Shown here: positions 23,366-34,656 of the stretch, in pieces
Layout: every line of letters begins with the position of its first letter
Numbering within the stretch: position 1 is the first letter of the stretch
Assembly (NCBI RefSeq): GCF_004210375.1
Contig: NC_134834.1
Location: forward strand, 96,166,170-96,230,169
Source: Tachypleus tridentatus
Lineage: Eukaryota > Arthropoda > Merostomata > Xiphosura > Limulidae
DNA length: 64,000 nucleotides
Direction: 5' to 3'
The notes under the pieces: model-generated
What the model saw: only the letters and a program-made list of their open reading frames with translations
The model's database searches: none
Told to the model about the DNA's origin: nothing
Translations under genes and position numbers: made by a program

Positions 23366-24040
23366 AATAAAACAGTTATGACAGAAAGATTAAAGTATAA
23401 TAAAGCTAACTGGACAAAATATATGTACCGAGAGAAAATCCTTCCATCAGAAATAACAAACAGAGCTGCGAAAACATCGTACATAGATGCATATTGCCAT
23501 ACAGTCTATGTGACTATGGTAACAGCAACAAAACGAACATTACCCATATACCAACAAAAATCAGAAACCACACTCACAACTAATAACCACGATAAAAGAC
23601 ATAAGAAAACTACGCAGGAAAAATATGCAAAATGGAGACCCAGCATCAGAAGCAGAAATAAAAGCAATGAGAAACAAAATAAGAAATGAAATAAGATATC
23701 GTGGACCAGTTCTGTTAGAAAAAAATACCCAAAACACTTCTGGACACATCACAAACAACTCTCTTCCATAGAAAATCCTTCCAATAACTAACCGCCCTTA
23801 GAAATGCCAAATAAAACAGCACACACAAACATGGAAAAAAATAGAGGCATTTAAAAAAACTCACCTTCAAAAAAACATTTATAACCCATAATTAACCAGG
23901 CATGAACACAAAGACACACTTCTTTAACAAAGTCAGCATTTATGTATCCGAATACAAGACTATATTTTCACCAATGTTTTCTACAACCTACAATAAACAA
24001 ATCTTAGAATCTGAAGCAAAGTCAGAAAACCCGGTAACAC
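23366..24040 (+). pseudogene. LINE endonuclease-RT linker remnant
   Basis: An open block to 23689 encodes TERLKYNKANWTKYMYREKI, with the R-x-x-Y-x-x-A-N-W-x-x-Y motif seen after the endonuclease in Jockey elements. Frames are then broken. Later blocks read IRNEIRYRGPVLLEKN and, near 23960-24020, FSPMFSTTYNKQILESE, the segment just before the RT fingers. Confidence 0.65.
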
Positions 24041-24046
24041 AAAGAC

Positions 24047-24331
24047 TTAGGCCCGGTATGGTATAGTGGGGTACGGCGTTCGACTCGTAATCTGAGGGTT
24101 GCGGGTTCGAATCTCCGTCGCACCAAACATACTCACCCTTTTAGCCGTGGAGGCGTTATAATGTGACAGTCAATCCCACTATTCGTTGGTAAAAGAGTAG
24201 CCCAAGAGTTGGCGGTGGATGGTGATGACTAGCCGTCTTCCGTCTAGTCTTACACTACAAAATTAGGGACGGTTAGCGCAGACAGCTCTCGTGTAGCTTT
24301 GAGCGAAATTAAAAACAAACAAACAAACATA
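24047..24331 (+). mobile_element. SINE-A, full length, plus
   Basis: GGCCCGGTATGGTATAGTGG to an (ACAA)n tail. All internal blocks are present. Confidence 0.95.
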
Positions 24332-24600
24332 CCTTCTTTCCTTCTGTACTGGTGTTATCCTTTCTGTTGAATATTAAGTATAATACTACATACTAGGTTT
24401 ATTATTGTTCTATATTATTATGCATTTTGCTCCAATTCGGCATTACAAGTCTGTATTGACACGAACAGTTTGTTTCACAAGACAGCACCTACTAAGACCA
24501 ATTTGCACAAATACCCTTTAATTATTTTTACGTTAATGCTGTTTTTAATGTAAATTAAAATGTTTTTAATGTAAAAACGTAATGTTTTTACGTTTACTGG

Positions 24601-25391
24601 TCAAGTGTTAGGTGGCCTTATTAAATATTTATTTATAAAGTATGTATTTACTGATGAGAAACGCTTAGGCCTATAATCATCATTTATGCGGAAGCGATAT
24701 AGTTCACATAACATATCGTTTTTTACTTCAACTGTTCGCGATGTAGTTAACTGAATTTTGTAGGAATCTACGGGATATGATCTGTACGTTTGCATAATTG
24801 TGTAAAAACTTTGTTGATGCGTTTCCGGGAACTTTGTACGCTGTTGTAATTATAGTGGTTTGTGCTGAGTGAAGTGTTTTTTTTTTTTTATCTTACTTGG
24901 CTATGTGTTTATCTGTGCCAAACTTGCATACTCTGTTACTAGTGTTATGTAGATGTTGTACATTTTTATTATTTTCTGATGAAGTACCATAGTTTCTTCC
25001 GCTTAGACTTCTAACATAATTCACTCTCTTCCAGTTGTTTTGTAAAGGATTGTTCATCTGACTTGTACATGTTAATTTTGGATCGTTTGTTAATTTAACT
25101 GACATTGTGATCTGGTTTCCAGCATGTGTATTTTTGGTTTATTTTTTTTATATTTACTAGTGTTAGGTTTAGTGTTTATTTTGTTTCATATTTACTTACC
25201 TTTGGAAACACTCTTAGTTGATTTTCGGGGATGTTAATTTTAATTCTATATTTTTCACAATATTTTTCGTTATTGTTCAAGTTGGGTTTTAGGTTTGTGG
25301 CTGCTACTGAGGGAGTGAAAATACTTTTCCAGACAGCTTCGTCGTCTGCGAATTGTGATGAGTATCCGAAGTTTCGGTCTTGAAGGGACAT
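24601..25391 (-). CDS. Candidate three-block gene, unknown function
   Basis: I do not recognise this protein. Block 1 (25200-25391) starts with ATG after an in-frame stop and encodes 64 residues beginning MSLQDRNFGYSSQFADDEAV. It ends exactly at a strong donor, CCAAAG|GTAAGT. Block 2 (about 24897-25111) opens in the same phase after an acceptor GGAAACCAG| across an 88 bp intron and encodes about 71 polar residues including NNWKRVNYVRSLSG. It ends at either AGA|GTATGC or CCAA|GTAAGA. Block 3 (about 24601-24821) encodes YRSYPVDSYKIQL, YRFRINDDYRPKRF and IRPPNT then stop. Its acceptor is uncertain: ATTACAACAG| fits the first donor option. Upstream, within about 200 bp, are an inverted CCAAT (TTGGCCAATG) and a CACGTG box. 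It could be a real lineage-specific gene or a decayed one. Confidence 0.4.
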
Positions 25392-25645
25392 ATCGCTTTC
25401 CTATTTATTCTACATTTTCTATTTTCCATAAATGATTATTAATCAACGAATAATATCAAGCGGCAGTTCCATTTCTGATCTGCAGAACTCAGATCATTGG
25501 CCAATACAGTGTCGAATGCTATCTCAGTATGGAGGAAGGCACGTGACAGTGCACTCATCATTGTTTATTGTTTCTCTTAGTCTTACTAAATGATCTGCAT
25601 TTGCTAAGCCTTTTATGGATTTCAGGTATTGCCCCCCCCCCGCTA

Positions 25646-25755
25646 GTACAGGGGTAAGTCTACGGATTTACAGCGCTAAAATCAGGGTTTTGAATTCCCT
25701 CGGTGGGTTCAGCAGATAGCCTGATGTTGCTTTTCTATAAGAAAAACACACATAC
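25646..25755 (+). mobile_element. SINE-C (third tRNA-derived family), plus
   Basis: CCGCTAGTACAGGGGTAAG (A-box side), ACGGATTTACAGCGCTAAAA, CCCTCGGTGGGTTCAGCAGA and TTGCTTTTCTATAAGAAA. Other copies are at 32170, 36572 and 43945. Confidence 0.75.
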
Positions 25756-26102
25756 ATTTCAGGTATTTTTGAAGTAACATCCAATAATGTAGAGGTCTAC
25801 TACTAATTATTATCTCTGAGATGTTGCTTACACATCTGCTCAAGCTGATTGGGTGCTAACTGTTTGGTTTATTCTCTGGCTTCCCTTCTTAGTGGAACAT
25901 TAGAACTATGGTTTGCTTCTAAGAACTGGGGATATACTCTGAGGAGAAATATAAGCTAAATAGTTCTGTTAAGTGTTCATACAGTTTATAAGTACAGTTT
26001 TTGAGGAGAATCGTACATATGTAGTTTTCTTCTGGTGTTTTTATTTTGTCATTTTGATGGCACGCTTCACTTCTGTTTCTGTTATTTTCGTTCTTAAGTC
26101 TG

Positions 26103-26378
26103 TGTTTGTTTGTTTTGAATTTCGCGCAAAGATACTCAAGAGCTATCTGCGCTAACCGTTCCTAATTTAGCAGTGTAAGACTAGAGGGAAGACAGCTAGT
26201 CATCACCACCCACCGCCAACTCTTGGGTTACTCTTTTGCCAACGAAGAGTGGGATTGACCATTATATTATAACGCTTCCACGGCTGAAAGGGCGAGCATG
26301 TTTGGTGCGATGGAGATTCGAACTTGCGACCCTCAGATTACGAGTCGAACGTCTTAACCTACCTGGCAATGTCGGGCC
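26103..26378 (-). mobile_element. SINE-A, full length, minus
   Basis: From TTGTTTGTTTTGAATTTCGC to CCTGGCAATGTCGGGCC. An open frame of 65 codons across it is an artefact. Confidence 0.93.
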
Positions 26379-26393
26379 TGGGAAGAAAGGAAG

Positions 26394-26438
26394 AGGTCTC
26401 AGTAGCACCTGCCCTTCGCAGGGCCTTCAGTGAGACCT
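26394..26438. other. Stem-loop of unknown role beside a SINE
   Basis: Outer arms AGGTCTCA and TGAGACCT pair over 8 bp. An inner CCTGC/GCAGG stem closes the CCTTC loop. It lies 16 bp from a SINE-A end. It may be part of an unrecognised element. Confidence 0.4.
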
Positions 26439-26439
26439 A

Positions 26440-28095
26440 AACAGCGATCATGACAACGAAAAATATTCAAATACTGAAAAAACATGAACAAGTAAAAAAA
26501 ATACAACGTATTTGTCACTTCAAGCGAAGAGAAATCTAAAACTATTGTACAAAAATATACAATAAGCAATTGAACAATTGATAAGAAGGATAACATCAAA
26601 TTTCCTATCTCTTTTGACACTTATCACTAACAAACGACGATCCTTCTACTTACTAGAACATTTTCCACATTTGGAAGCATCAGAAACACTACGAACACCC
26701 CATGATTACTGATGTCTTATGGAGTAATAAAACCCAAGGAATCTATATGTATGTGTATAGAAAAGTGTGGTATTCAAATAAGCTATACAACTAATTTTAA
26801 GTTTAGCCTAAAATAAAACAATAATTATATTATAGAATAATCATTTAGGCCTAAACATATCGACCTCAGTAAATGTTAAGGTATATATGTTGACGAAATA
26901 AATAAGTCACTGATATATAAAGTAATAGAATTATATTTGATGTGATTTCTTAATCTTCGTTAAAGGTAAATTGAAAAAAATATATATATTAACAATAATC
27001 TTTTGAGTTAAAATGAGTTAATAACTTAAGTTTTTTTACTCTTTTTGATTAATAGTACTCAATCTGATCTACTGGTAAGAAAATATTATAAATACTGTTA
27101 ACTTCGTTTAGGACTGTGGTTCTGGATGGTCTATGTGTTTGCGTCCCATTACTGCAAAATCGCGCTTTGCACTTTACAACTGTGTTTGTCTCACACGAAT
27201 GACGAACAAATCCCACTATTTGAATCAATCAAAAGTAGTCGAAGAGTTGGCGGTAGGTGTTGTTGAACACCCCTTCCCTCTGCGCTAGTTGTACAAAATT
27301 AGCCACAGCTAACCCTAAAGCGCGAATATCCAAAACAAAAGAAAAAAAAAGAAAAAATACATTCGTTGAAAGTTTTGTCCATTATTATTATTATTTATTT
27401 AGGAAGCGTTCAGTGAAAATTTGTTTACCCTAGATATCCACGTAAAGCTGTATAAGAGCTGTCTGTGGTAACCATTCTCAAATCTGATAATGATAAAGTT
27501 AAATAATCGACTGTTACAATAGTCAAGTCTTGAGCTGCGATAACGAAATAGTGCAATGTGACCGTTCCACTTATAATGCACATGAGGCCCGTAAGTACGG
27601 AGCACGATTTTACATCAACGGGACTCAAACCATGTATTTTAATATTCACAATCTCTCATCCTAACAAATAACCGGCACGGTTATTACAGGATCAAAACAT
27701 ATGCAAACAGCCCAAATAAAGGTTTAACCAAGGCTCAGACAAAAGTTAACGAATGACATCCGATCATAAAATATTTCAAGGGAATAACAATAAATAGTTA
27801 ATTTTGTTTAATTTTTGCATTGCTAACATTCAAATAGAGGACACTGTCATCGAAGATCCTAAAAGTGTTAATTATATGAATATATTTATTAGATATTGGG
27901 ACAATAATGAATTATTACAAACTGTTGATGAGATAAGTCATTTCTACTGAAATTAATTTCCTTCTTTCTCATTTGACGTTTCCTAAACTTGTAAATACAA
28001 ACTTAACAGAGAATACCTTGCTCTCGTGATATAATACAAATATATTTATTTCATAGTCGCTGACGTATCTGTGTGGTTATCAATAGTGACTTTTG
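26440..28095. other. Mostly unannotatable AT-rich sequence
   Basis: Only a degenerate SINE-A fragment at 27190-27345 (CCACTATTTGAATCAATCAA, AGTTGGCGGTAGGTG) is recognised. The open frames at 27399-27649 show no family signal. Confidence 0.5.
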
Positions 28096-28097
28096 TA

Positions 28098-28336
28098 CAG
28101 GGTGGCCCGTAAGACCCTACTCATCCATATATCTTATGTATCCAGTGTATTTGTGTGCTGTCCCTCATTCTCACTGCATAATATTATGCGACGCCATGTT
28201 CTGTGAGACATTTTCTTCAACATAGTAGGGGTTATTGTTCTAAATGCTGCAGTGACAGCTGCCTTCAACTCATCATTAGTATTATTGAATATAACATAAT
28301 AACATATGAATGGGTAGGGACTTACGGTCCACCCTG
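28098..28336 (-). mobile_element. Short Tc1/mariner-like element keeping a transposase C-terminus
   Basis: Inverted ends CAGGGTGGCCCGTAAGACCC and, from the other side, CAGGGTGGACCGTAAGTCCC agree at 18 of these 20 positions (20 of 22 overall). They are flanked by TA dinucleotides (28096-28097, 28337-28338), as expected for this superfamily. The 239 bp interior encodes, on the minus strand, KKMSHRTWRRIILCSENEGQ, the typical C-terminus of a mariner-like transposase (S-x-R-T-W-R-R-I-x-L-C then D/E-x-x-G-x-H). It is therefore a deletion derivative that keeps both ends. The minus open frame 28134-28412 runs beyond the element into flanking DNA. Confidence 0.88.
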
Positions 28337-28682
28337 TACAATAAGTTGTAAAGATGACATTAACAGACAGGTGTGCAGACGACTCGTGCTGCCACGTGCA
28401 GCACGTGGTCAAAATTGTCAGTATCAGGAGGGTAAACTATATTAGGAGCAATTGATAAGACGTGAAACGAGCAGGTGTTTTTTTTCCCTATTCATTTTAC
28501 TGTTGTTGTTGTTGGTAGTAACCAAACATACCTGTCCTTAATAATGGTGCATAGTCATGTACATAGTTTTGACAGCTGCAAACTGGAGCGTTTAAGGGGA
28601 ACCACTCAGTTTCCCGGTAACAATTCTTTCATCACGATATTTTTAAATGCTACAATTTTCCTTTGTTTTCAGTATAAATTGC

Positions 28683-28810
28683 ATTGAATAATTCCATCTA
28701 TTACAATAAAAATAATTCTATCTATCACGTACAAAGTATTGAATAATTCTACTATAACCATAACATATTGAATAATTCTACCTGGTACGTATAAAACATT
28801 GACTAATTAT
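28683..28810. repeat. Short degenerate tandem repeat, ~30 bp unit
   Basis: TGAATAATTCTA followed by a variable CTATCACGTA-like part, about four copies, with a single related copy near 28934. Confidence 0.65.
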
Positions 28811-29299
28811 TGGATACTAAGGTAGCAACGAGTCTACGAACGCTGCGAAACGTTGAGAATAAAAGATCCTGTCACAGCTTTCATAGTGTCATTGCAAGTC
28901 AGTATCCATTTGTCAACATGAATAATAATAACTGAATAATTCTATCAGTTACGTATACAACATTTTTTTTTTCATTTTACCTTACGTATTATATTGATAA
29001 TATTTTATGTAATTTAACATGTAGGATCACAAATGCAAAAACTAGCAAAAAAAAAAAAAAAGTAATACATTAGTCTATAACGCCACCTTTTATCAAACAA
29101 TAAAACTAAACATCAACACCATCCAATATTAACAACACATAAAGTAGCATAACGTGTTTCTTGATATAACAATTTTAAAATAAATATTGTTTTATACGTA
29201 ATAGTATTTCCAATGTGGTATAACATGAGTAATTTGGATAAAATGTAATGAAAAATAATTTACGTGTCTAAATGAAATAATTTTAATCGTAATATAATC

Positions 29300-29665
29300 A
29301 CATATACACCTTTTAATCCTAAACCAGATAACTACTTAGAGATTTCATAACCCTAAACTATATAATCACTTGAATACCATTTTACCTTTTAACCAGATAT
29401 TCACTTAAAAACTTCTTAACCCTAACCCAGATAATCATTTAAAGACTTCTTAACCCTAAACCAGATATTCACTTAAAGACTTCTTAACCCCAATCCAGAT
29501 AATCACTTAAAGACTTCTTAATCCTAAACCAGATAATCACTTGAAGACTTCATAACCCTAAACCAGATAATTATTTGGTTATCTCTTTGCTCTAAACCAT
29601 ATAATCACAAGAAACTCTTTAACCCTAAACCAGATAGTCAATAGAAAACTTGGAGACCTCTTAAC
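29300..29665. repeat. Minisatellite, ~34 bp unit, ~10 copies
   Basis: Unit AACCCTAAACCAGATAATC then ACTTAAAGACTTCTT. The AACCCTAA part looks telomeric only by chance, because the rest of the unit is unrelated. Confidence 0.9.
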
Positions 29666-29824
29666 CCTTCTTTCTATGTTCAACACTGACGTTATTTTTC
29701 ACAACAAGCGACGTTCAATACTGAAACCCATTTCTAACTTACGCTGTTTGCTTTCGTCTCTAACTTCATGAGATAAACAAAAACTTAGTTCAAGATTAAC
29801 TCACGTATAAAAGATAAAAAAAAC

Positions 29825-30106
29825 GGCCCGGCATGGCCAAGTGTGTTAAGGGGTGCGACTCGTAATTTGAGGGTCGCGGGTTCGCATCCCCGTCGCGCTA
29901 AACATGCTCGCCCTTTCAGCCGTGGGGGCGTTATAATGTGACGGTCAATCCCACTATTCGTTGGTAAAAGAGTAGCCCAAGAGTTGGCGGTGGGTAGTGA
30001 TGACTAGCTGCCTTCCCTCTAGTCTTACACTGCTAAATTAGGGACGGCTAGCACAGATAGCCCTCGAGTAGCTTTGTGCGAAATTTTCAAACAAACAAAC
30101 AAACAA
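29825..30106 (+). mobile_element. SINE-A, full length, close to consensus
   Basis: GGCCCGGCATGGCCAAGTGT to (ACAA)n, flanked by a likely duplication AAAGATAAA on both sides. Confidence 0.96.
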
Positions 30107-30357
30107 AGATAAAGAATACAATAATTGACTCTTTCTTGGAATCCAATGCTTCTGACCATAAGACAACCAGAAATATAAAGAGTATATTTAATATTTATAT
30201 ATTATGTCTGTCATTACTATAGTGAATACAGTCTACTGTTTCAGGTATTTTGTTATGTTTCTTAGTTTTATTTTACAATATGATTGTTTTTACACCATAT
30301 TCCAGTTTTGCAAAGCGCATTTCTTCGTTTTTTATTGTTCTTTTCTTTGTAGATTGT

Positions 30358-30445
30358 TAAACACGAAGCTAAGTAACAAGCTATCTGTGCTATGCTCACA
30401 ACGGTATCGATACCCCATATTTTTGCGTAAAAAACTTGTATGTTA
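30358..30445 (-). mobile_element. SINE-B, minus, diverged
   Basis: CACGAAGCTAAGTAACAAGC, CTATCTGTGCTATGCTCA and GGTATCGATACCCC. Confidence 0.7.
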
Positions 30446-30503
30446 AAGTTGGTTTATAATTTAAAACATTTTAATGATGGTCACTATATGAATACTAAAA
30501 GGG

Positions 30504-30752
30504 ACCCGACATGGTCAGGTGGTTAAGGCACTCGACTCGTAATCCTAAGGTCGCAGGTTCGAATCCCCGTCACACCAAACATGCCTGCTATTTCAGCCGT
30601 GGGGGCATTATAATGTTACGGTCACTCCCACTATTCGTTGGTAAAAGTGTAGCCCAAGAGTTGGCGGTGGGTAGTAATGACTAGTTGCCTTCCCTCTAGG
30701 GACAGCTAGCGCAGATAGTCCTCGAGTAGCTTTGGGCGAAGTTCAAAAACAA
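30504..30752 (+). mobile_element. SINE-A, plus, small internal deletion
   Basis: GACCCGACATGGTCAGGTGG to AAGTTCAAAAAC. The CTTACACTGCTAAATT segment is missing between TCCCTCTA and GGGACAGC. Confidence 0.92.
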
Positions 30753-30754
30753 AC

Positions 30755-30850
30755 TGCTAAAACGTTGATTCTATATGTTTCGACGTTACAACGCCATCTT
30801 CAGGAGTGTACCTATAATAACAATGTACGCTATTATAATCTTAACATTAT
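30755..30850 (-). mobile_element. Penelope-like remnant with hairpin core
   Basis: On the minus strand, 30803 to 30777 reads CTGAAGAT, a stem-loop GGCGTT/AACGTC, then GAAAC. The arrangement is shared with three other sites in the window. The stem sequence differs but still pairs, with one G-U. Confidence 0.5.
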
Positions 30851-30852
30851 GC

Positions 30853-31578
30853 AATAAATAACACTTGTAAATACTTGTATGAGAGAACCGGAATTATATT
30901 ATATTCAAGTACGAGATATAAACTTATTTAAGTTGACAGTAAGTTGTATCGGAAACTGATAATACATCTTAGCGGTTTATTCCAAAGCAGTTTTTGTGTT
31001 GCTCTAACTTGTTTAAGGCGCATTTCGTTCGAAAGCGATAAAACGTTCACAGGAACGAGTTTCCGGTTTCTATCTAAGAATTCCTCATTGTTTCTGCCGA
31101 TCGTAAAATAAGACGAGTGTTTCTCTTACGAACAAATGACTTTACGAAGTACTGAGTCACGGTAAATATATCTATGTCATAATTCAAACCAACAGAACCT
31201 TCAACACACACATGTGACTACGTTTTCTTAGCATAAATAACAAAGAAACAGAGGTTTCGTACGAAAATATATGAAAACACAATAAACGATTGAATTTTTT
31301 ATGTTAAAACAAAATGTATGGTCAATATTTAGACCGAAATATTGCCCATATAATTTCTTTCTCTGTTAAAACAATGTTAATATATATTTTTTGCATTTTT
31401 AGGTTTGTTCGTGATACTCTAAGGTAGAATTTGATGTATTAATTAGAGAATGCGACATTTATAAGTATATATATTATGTATGTATTTCAGTTTGATATAT
31501 GTATTTAAAAGTTTTAAATAAAGGGTTATATGTTTCTTATATCTATCGTGGATTGTTCTATTTACATAACTGAAGCTT
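30853..31578. other. Unannotated AT-rich sequence
   Basis: No repeat family or coding evidence is seen. Confidence 0.5.
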
Positions 31579-31579
31579 T

Positions 31580-31855
31580 GAGACCGGGTGTGGTCTAATG
31601 GTTGTTGTTCCCGAACCGTAAATCCAAGGTCTCATTCTTTGTACCACGTTGTTTAAAAACACGCTCCACACTGTAGTACCGTGACTGTACCATAAGAGTA
31701 AAAGTCAAGTTCCACAAATGATTCAGAAAAGAGTAGCCCAGAACCAGGTACAAGGTGTTGGAATTTATTGACTAGCTGTTTTCTTTATATATGAGGCTGA
31801 AAGTTAGGGACAGCTATGAGCAAAAAGTTTAAACTTATAAACAAACTTAAATCTA
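31580..31855 (+). mobile_element. SINE-D, diverged tRNA-headed SINE
   Basis: The head GACCGGGTGTGGTCTAATGG has an A-box-like TGGTCTAATGG, then CCCGAACCGTAAATCC. The B box is degenerate. The body shares GAGTAGCCCAGAAC, TTGACTAGCTG and TTAGGGACAGCTA with SINE-A, so the two families share a body with different heads. Confidence 0.65.
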
Positions 31856-32169
31856 TTCGTCGGTTATTATTTCTGGTGTGTAAGAGCTCTCCTATGATTT
31901 GATGTTTTCAAAGTGTTTAGATAGAGAAATACATATATATATACATAAATTAGTTTGTTTTAATCTAAAAACAAGATGAAACAAAAATAAATTAAAAATT
32001 TATAAACAAAAATACACTGCAATAATTAAAAAGATCCCAGAGTACAAGCCATAATGTAGGATATAAAATGCACCCTTGGTATTGGAGATGGCTGCAGAAT
32101 AGGACCCACATTGTGGTGGGGATACACCGTCTATCAGTCTTAACCTCCATTCGCCAGTCTGTGTGTGCT

Positions 32170-32282
32170 TTATGACAGCAAAGCCATAATGAGCTATCTG
32201 CTGAGTCCACCGAGGGGAATCGAACCCCTTATTTTAGCGTTGTAAATCCGAAGACTTACCGCTGTACCAGCGGGGAACTCGC
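32170..32282 (-). mobile_element. SINE-C, minus
   Basis: GGGGAATCGAACCCCTTATT, TAGCGTTGTAAATCCG and TACCGCTGTACCAGCGGGG. The B box is intact. Confidence 0.85.
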
Positions 32283-32673
32283 CAGTCTGCCATACAGGAA
32301 TAAAATATAGCAGCAGCAACAGGTATATAAATAGAACTTAGGAGAGCGAAATGTGGGTGCTCAAGCCCACAACGTCCCACATCCATATCACTCTTTACAC
32401 CTTGCAGACAATTGTGGGTATGTGAGTGCTCTCTAAAGTAAAGAAAAAAAAAGAAATTAATTGAAAAATGAAAATTAGAATGAGAAAAATAATAAAAAAT
32501 ATAATAGAAGTTCACATATGAATTATAAAGGTTATGCTTGTTTTATAAATAGCTCAAGTGCTTTGACGTATTTTTAAGTGAAGTTTATAAAATTGGGTAG
32601 TTTTATTCTAGTTGATAAAACTAAGCCAACATAACAATGACTAAAGTTTTTCAGCTGATATCAAAACGAGTAG

Positions 32674-32802
32674 TTCTCCTCAGTGGCTCAGCGTTATCTC
32701 TGTGGAGTTACACCGCTAAAAACCGGGTTTCGATACCGGTGGTGGGAAAAGCACAGATAGCCCATTGTGTAGCTTTAGGCTTAATTCAAAACAACAACAA
32801 CA
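32674..32802 (+). mobile_element. SINE-B, full length, plus
   Basis: CTCCTCAGTGGCTCAGCG, AACCGGGTTTCGATACCGG, GCACAGATAGCCCATTGTGT and a (CAA)n tail. Best SINE-B copy in the window. Confidence 0.9.
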
Positions 32803-32992
32803 AAAATGAAACGAGTATACCATATAAGATAGATTTAAGCTGAGATTTCCCATATTGTAACATTATAGATAATAATAATAAGTCGTTAGAACAATTATTC
32901 AGGAAATTCAGTTGTCCACTTGTTATATATTTGGGGAAATCCGCAGAAGAGCAATGCTAATTCGAGTGCATGGACGTTCAAGGCTACAAAAG

Positions 32993-33270
32993 TGTTTGTT
33001 TGTTTTGAATTTCGCACAAAGCTACTCGAGGGCTATCTGTGGTAGCCGTCCCTAATTTAGCAGTGTAAGACTAGAGGGAAGGCAGCTAGTCATCACCACC
33101 CACCGCCAACTCTTGGGCTACTCTTTTACCAACGAATAGTGGGAATGACCGTCACATTATAACACCCCCACAGCTGAAAGAGCGAGCATGTTTGGCGCGA
33201 CGGAGATGCAAACCCGCGACCCTCAGATTACAAGTCGCACGCTTTAACACGCTTGGCCATGCTGGGCCCA
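32993..33270 (-). mobile_element. SINE-A, full length, minus
   Basis: GTTTGTTTGTTTTGAATTTC to TTGGCCATGCTGGGCCC, few changes. Confidence 0.95.
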
Positions 33271-33636
33271 CAAAAAGTGAGGTAGCTTCATATGTGCGAG
33301 ATGTGTTTTTCCATGAAAGACGCGGTGAAATGTTAGCTTTGAGCAGGATACGTTTTAATTCTTAAGTTAGAGTTGTTGTTTTTTTCTTTTTCTAAATGTT
33401 TATCGCTCCAGTAGATGACTTAGTGGTGTTTCAGTTGTTAAGATTCTATTTGTTAGAAAATAAATAAATCAGGCATACGAGTTTTACCTTCTTAGCAGCG
33501 TTTGTTTGCTTTGCTAACTATCTAGTCAGTGTTGCCCAGTTTCGTGAGTAACTTTCAATATCAGAGAATATTAAAACTCCTTTTTAAGGACGATTTTGGC
33601 AGAGAAAATAATCCTAGCGTTGAGTCTTATGCATAC

Positions 33637-33910
33637 AGCCCGGCATGGACAAGTGTGTTAAGGCGTTCGACTCGTAATCCGAGGATCGCGGGTTCGAATC
33701 CTTGTCGTACCAAACATGCTCGCCCTTTTAGCCGTGTGGCATTATAACGTTACGGTCAATCCCACTATTCGTTGGTAGAAGAGTAGCTCAAGAGTTGGCG
33801 GTGGGTGGTGATGACTAGCTGCCTTCCCTCTAGTCTTACACTGCTATATTAGGGACGGCAAGCGCAGATAGCCCTCGAGAAGTTTTGCGCGAAATTCAAA
33901 AACAAACAAA
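33637..33910 (+). mobile_element. SINE-A, full length, plus
   Basis: AGCCCGGCATGGACAAGTGT to CAAAAACAAACAAAA. The 72-codon frame at 33529-33747 runs into it and is an artefact. Confidence 0.95.
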
Positions 33911-33983
33911 ACTTATGCGTATACTGCTTTTGCCTAGAGTCTTTGCGGCGTACGATGTTTCAGTTTCTTTGATACGGATTTCG

Positions 33984-34125
33984 ATAAATGTATCTCAGAA
34001 CGGCTGGTATGGGTATTAACACTTTCACTAATAAAGCATTGAACAACGTTTTGACCTTCTAATGTCATCTTCAAGTTAACAAAGAGATACATTTTTACTT
34101 CAAGGGGATTTCTCGTCGTCACGAA
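33984..34125 (-). mobile_element. Penelope-like 3' remnant, minus
   Basis: On the minus strand: CTTGAAGATGACATTAGAAG, GTCAAAACGTTG, AAAGTGTTAATACCCATACC and AGCCGTTCTGAGATACATTT. The same order recurs at 52850-52992 in the opposite orientation. Confidence 0.65.
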
Positions 34126-34656
34126 TCACGTGATACAGCTTTCGTTCACGAAAGAAATATTTTCCATCACAAGTCTTCTTTGTTTGGGATATTACCTCTA
34201 AACTACATAAGGGCCATCTGTCCATGTCCTAGTTTTGAAATGATAGTTTAGAATGACGGTTGCCAGGCAACAGTAACCAAGGCAGTCCCTTGTGGTACAT
34301 TTGCCAGACCGAATAATTGTATTTAACCGTCAGCTCTTATAATACACTCACAACCCCAAACAATATTTATGGAATATATTACGATGCGTACAATGGAATA
34401 TAAATAAATAAAAAGGTTAAAACATAACGACACAACACATCGATACGGTTTTCTTTAAGTAATAGTGTGTGTGGGTGTGTGTAAGTGAATATGAACACAC
34501 TTACTTTGCCACCTGACATTAAGTACCATAATGTACGTATACCTAGGTGAATTTTCTTTATGGTACCATTTCTAACAAATACCTATTTAATAGCTGTAAA
34601 AGCGAGAAATGGTCTTAGGTTTCTTTCTTTATAAGATAAAGTATCTAATGTTTACG

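Larger units (their letters stand above)
21809..24045 (+). mobile_element. Jockey-like LINE relic (ORF1 end, endonuclease, RT start)
   Basis: A decayed non-LTR retrotransposon in the plus orientation. A zinc-knuckle end of ORF1 (21828-21945) is followed by a spacer with a small tandem array, an apurinic-type endonuclease remnant (about 22740-23250) and the linker before the reverse transcriptase (23366-24040). The RT itself is missing, and the relic stops at a SINE-A. Confidence 0.8.

Noticed and set aside
28134..28412. 92-codon minus-strand frame as a gene
   Set aside because: Its C-terminal part is the mariner-like relic and its N-terminal part is unrelated flank.
29300..29665. Interstitial telomere-like AACCCTAA repeats
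   Set aside because: Only eight bases of a 34 bp unit resemble a telomere repeat. It is an ordinary minisatellite.
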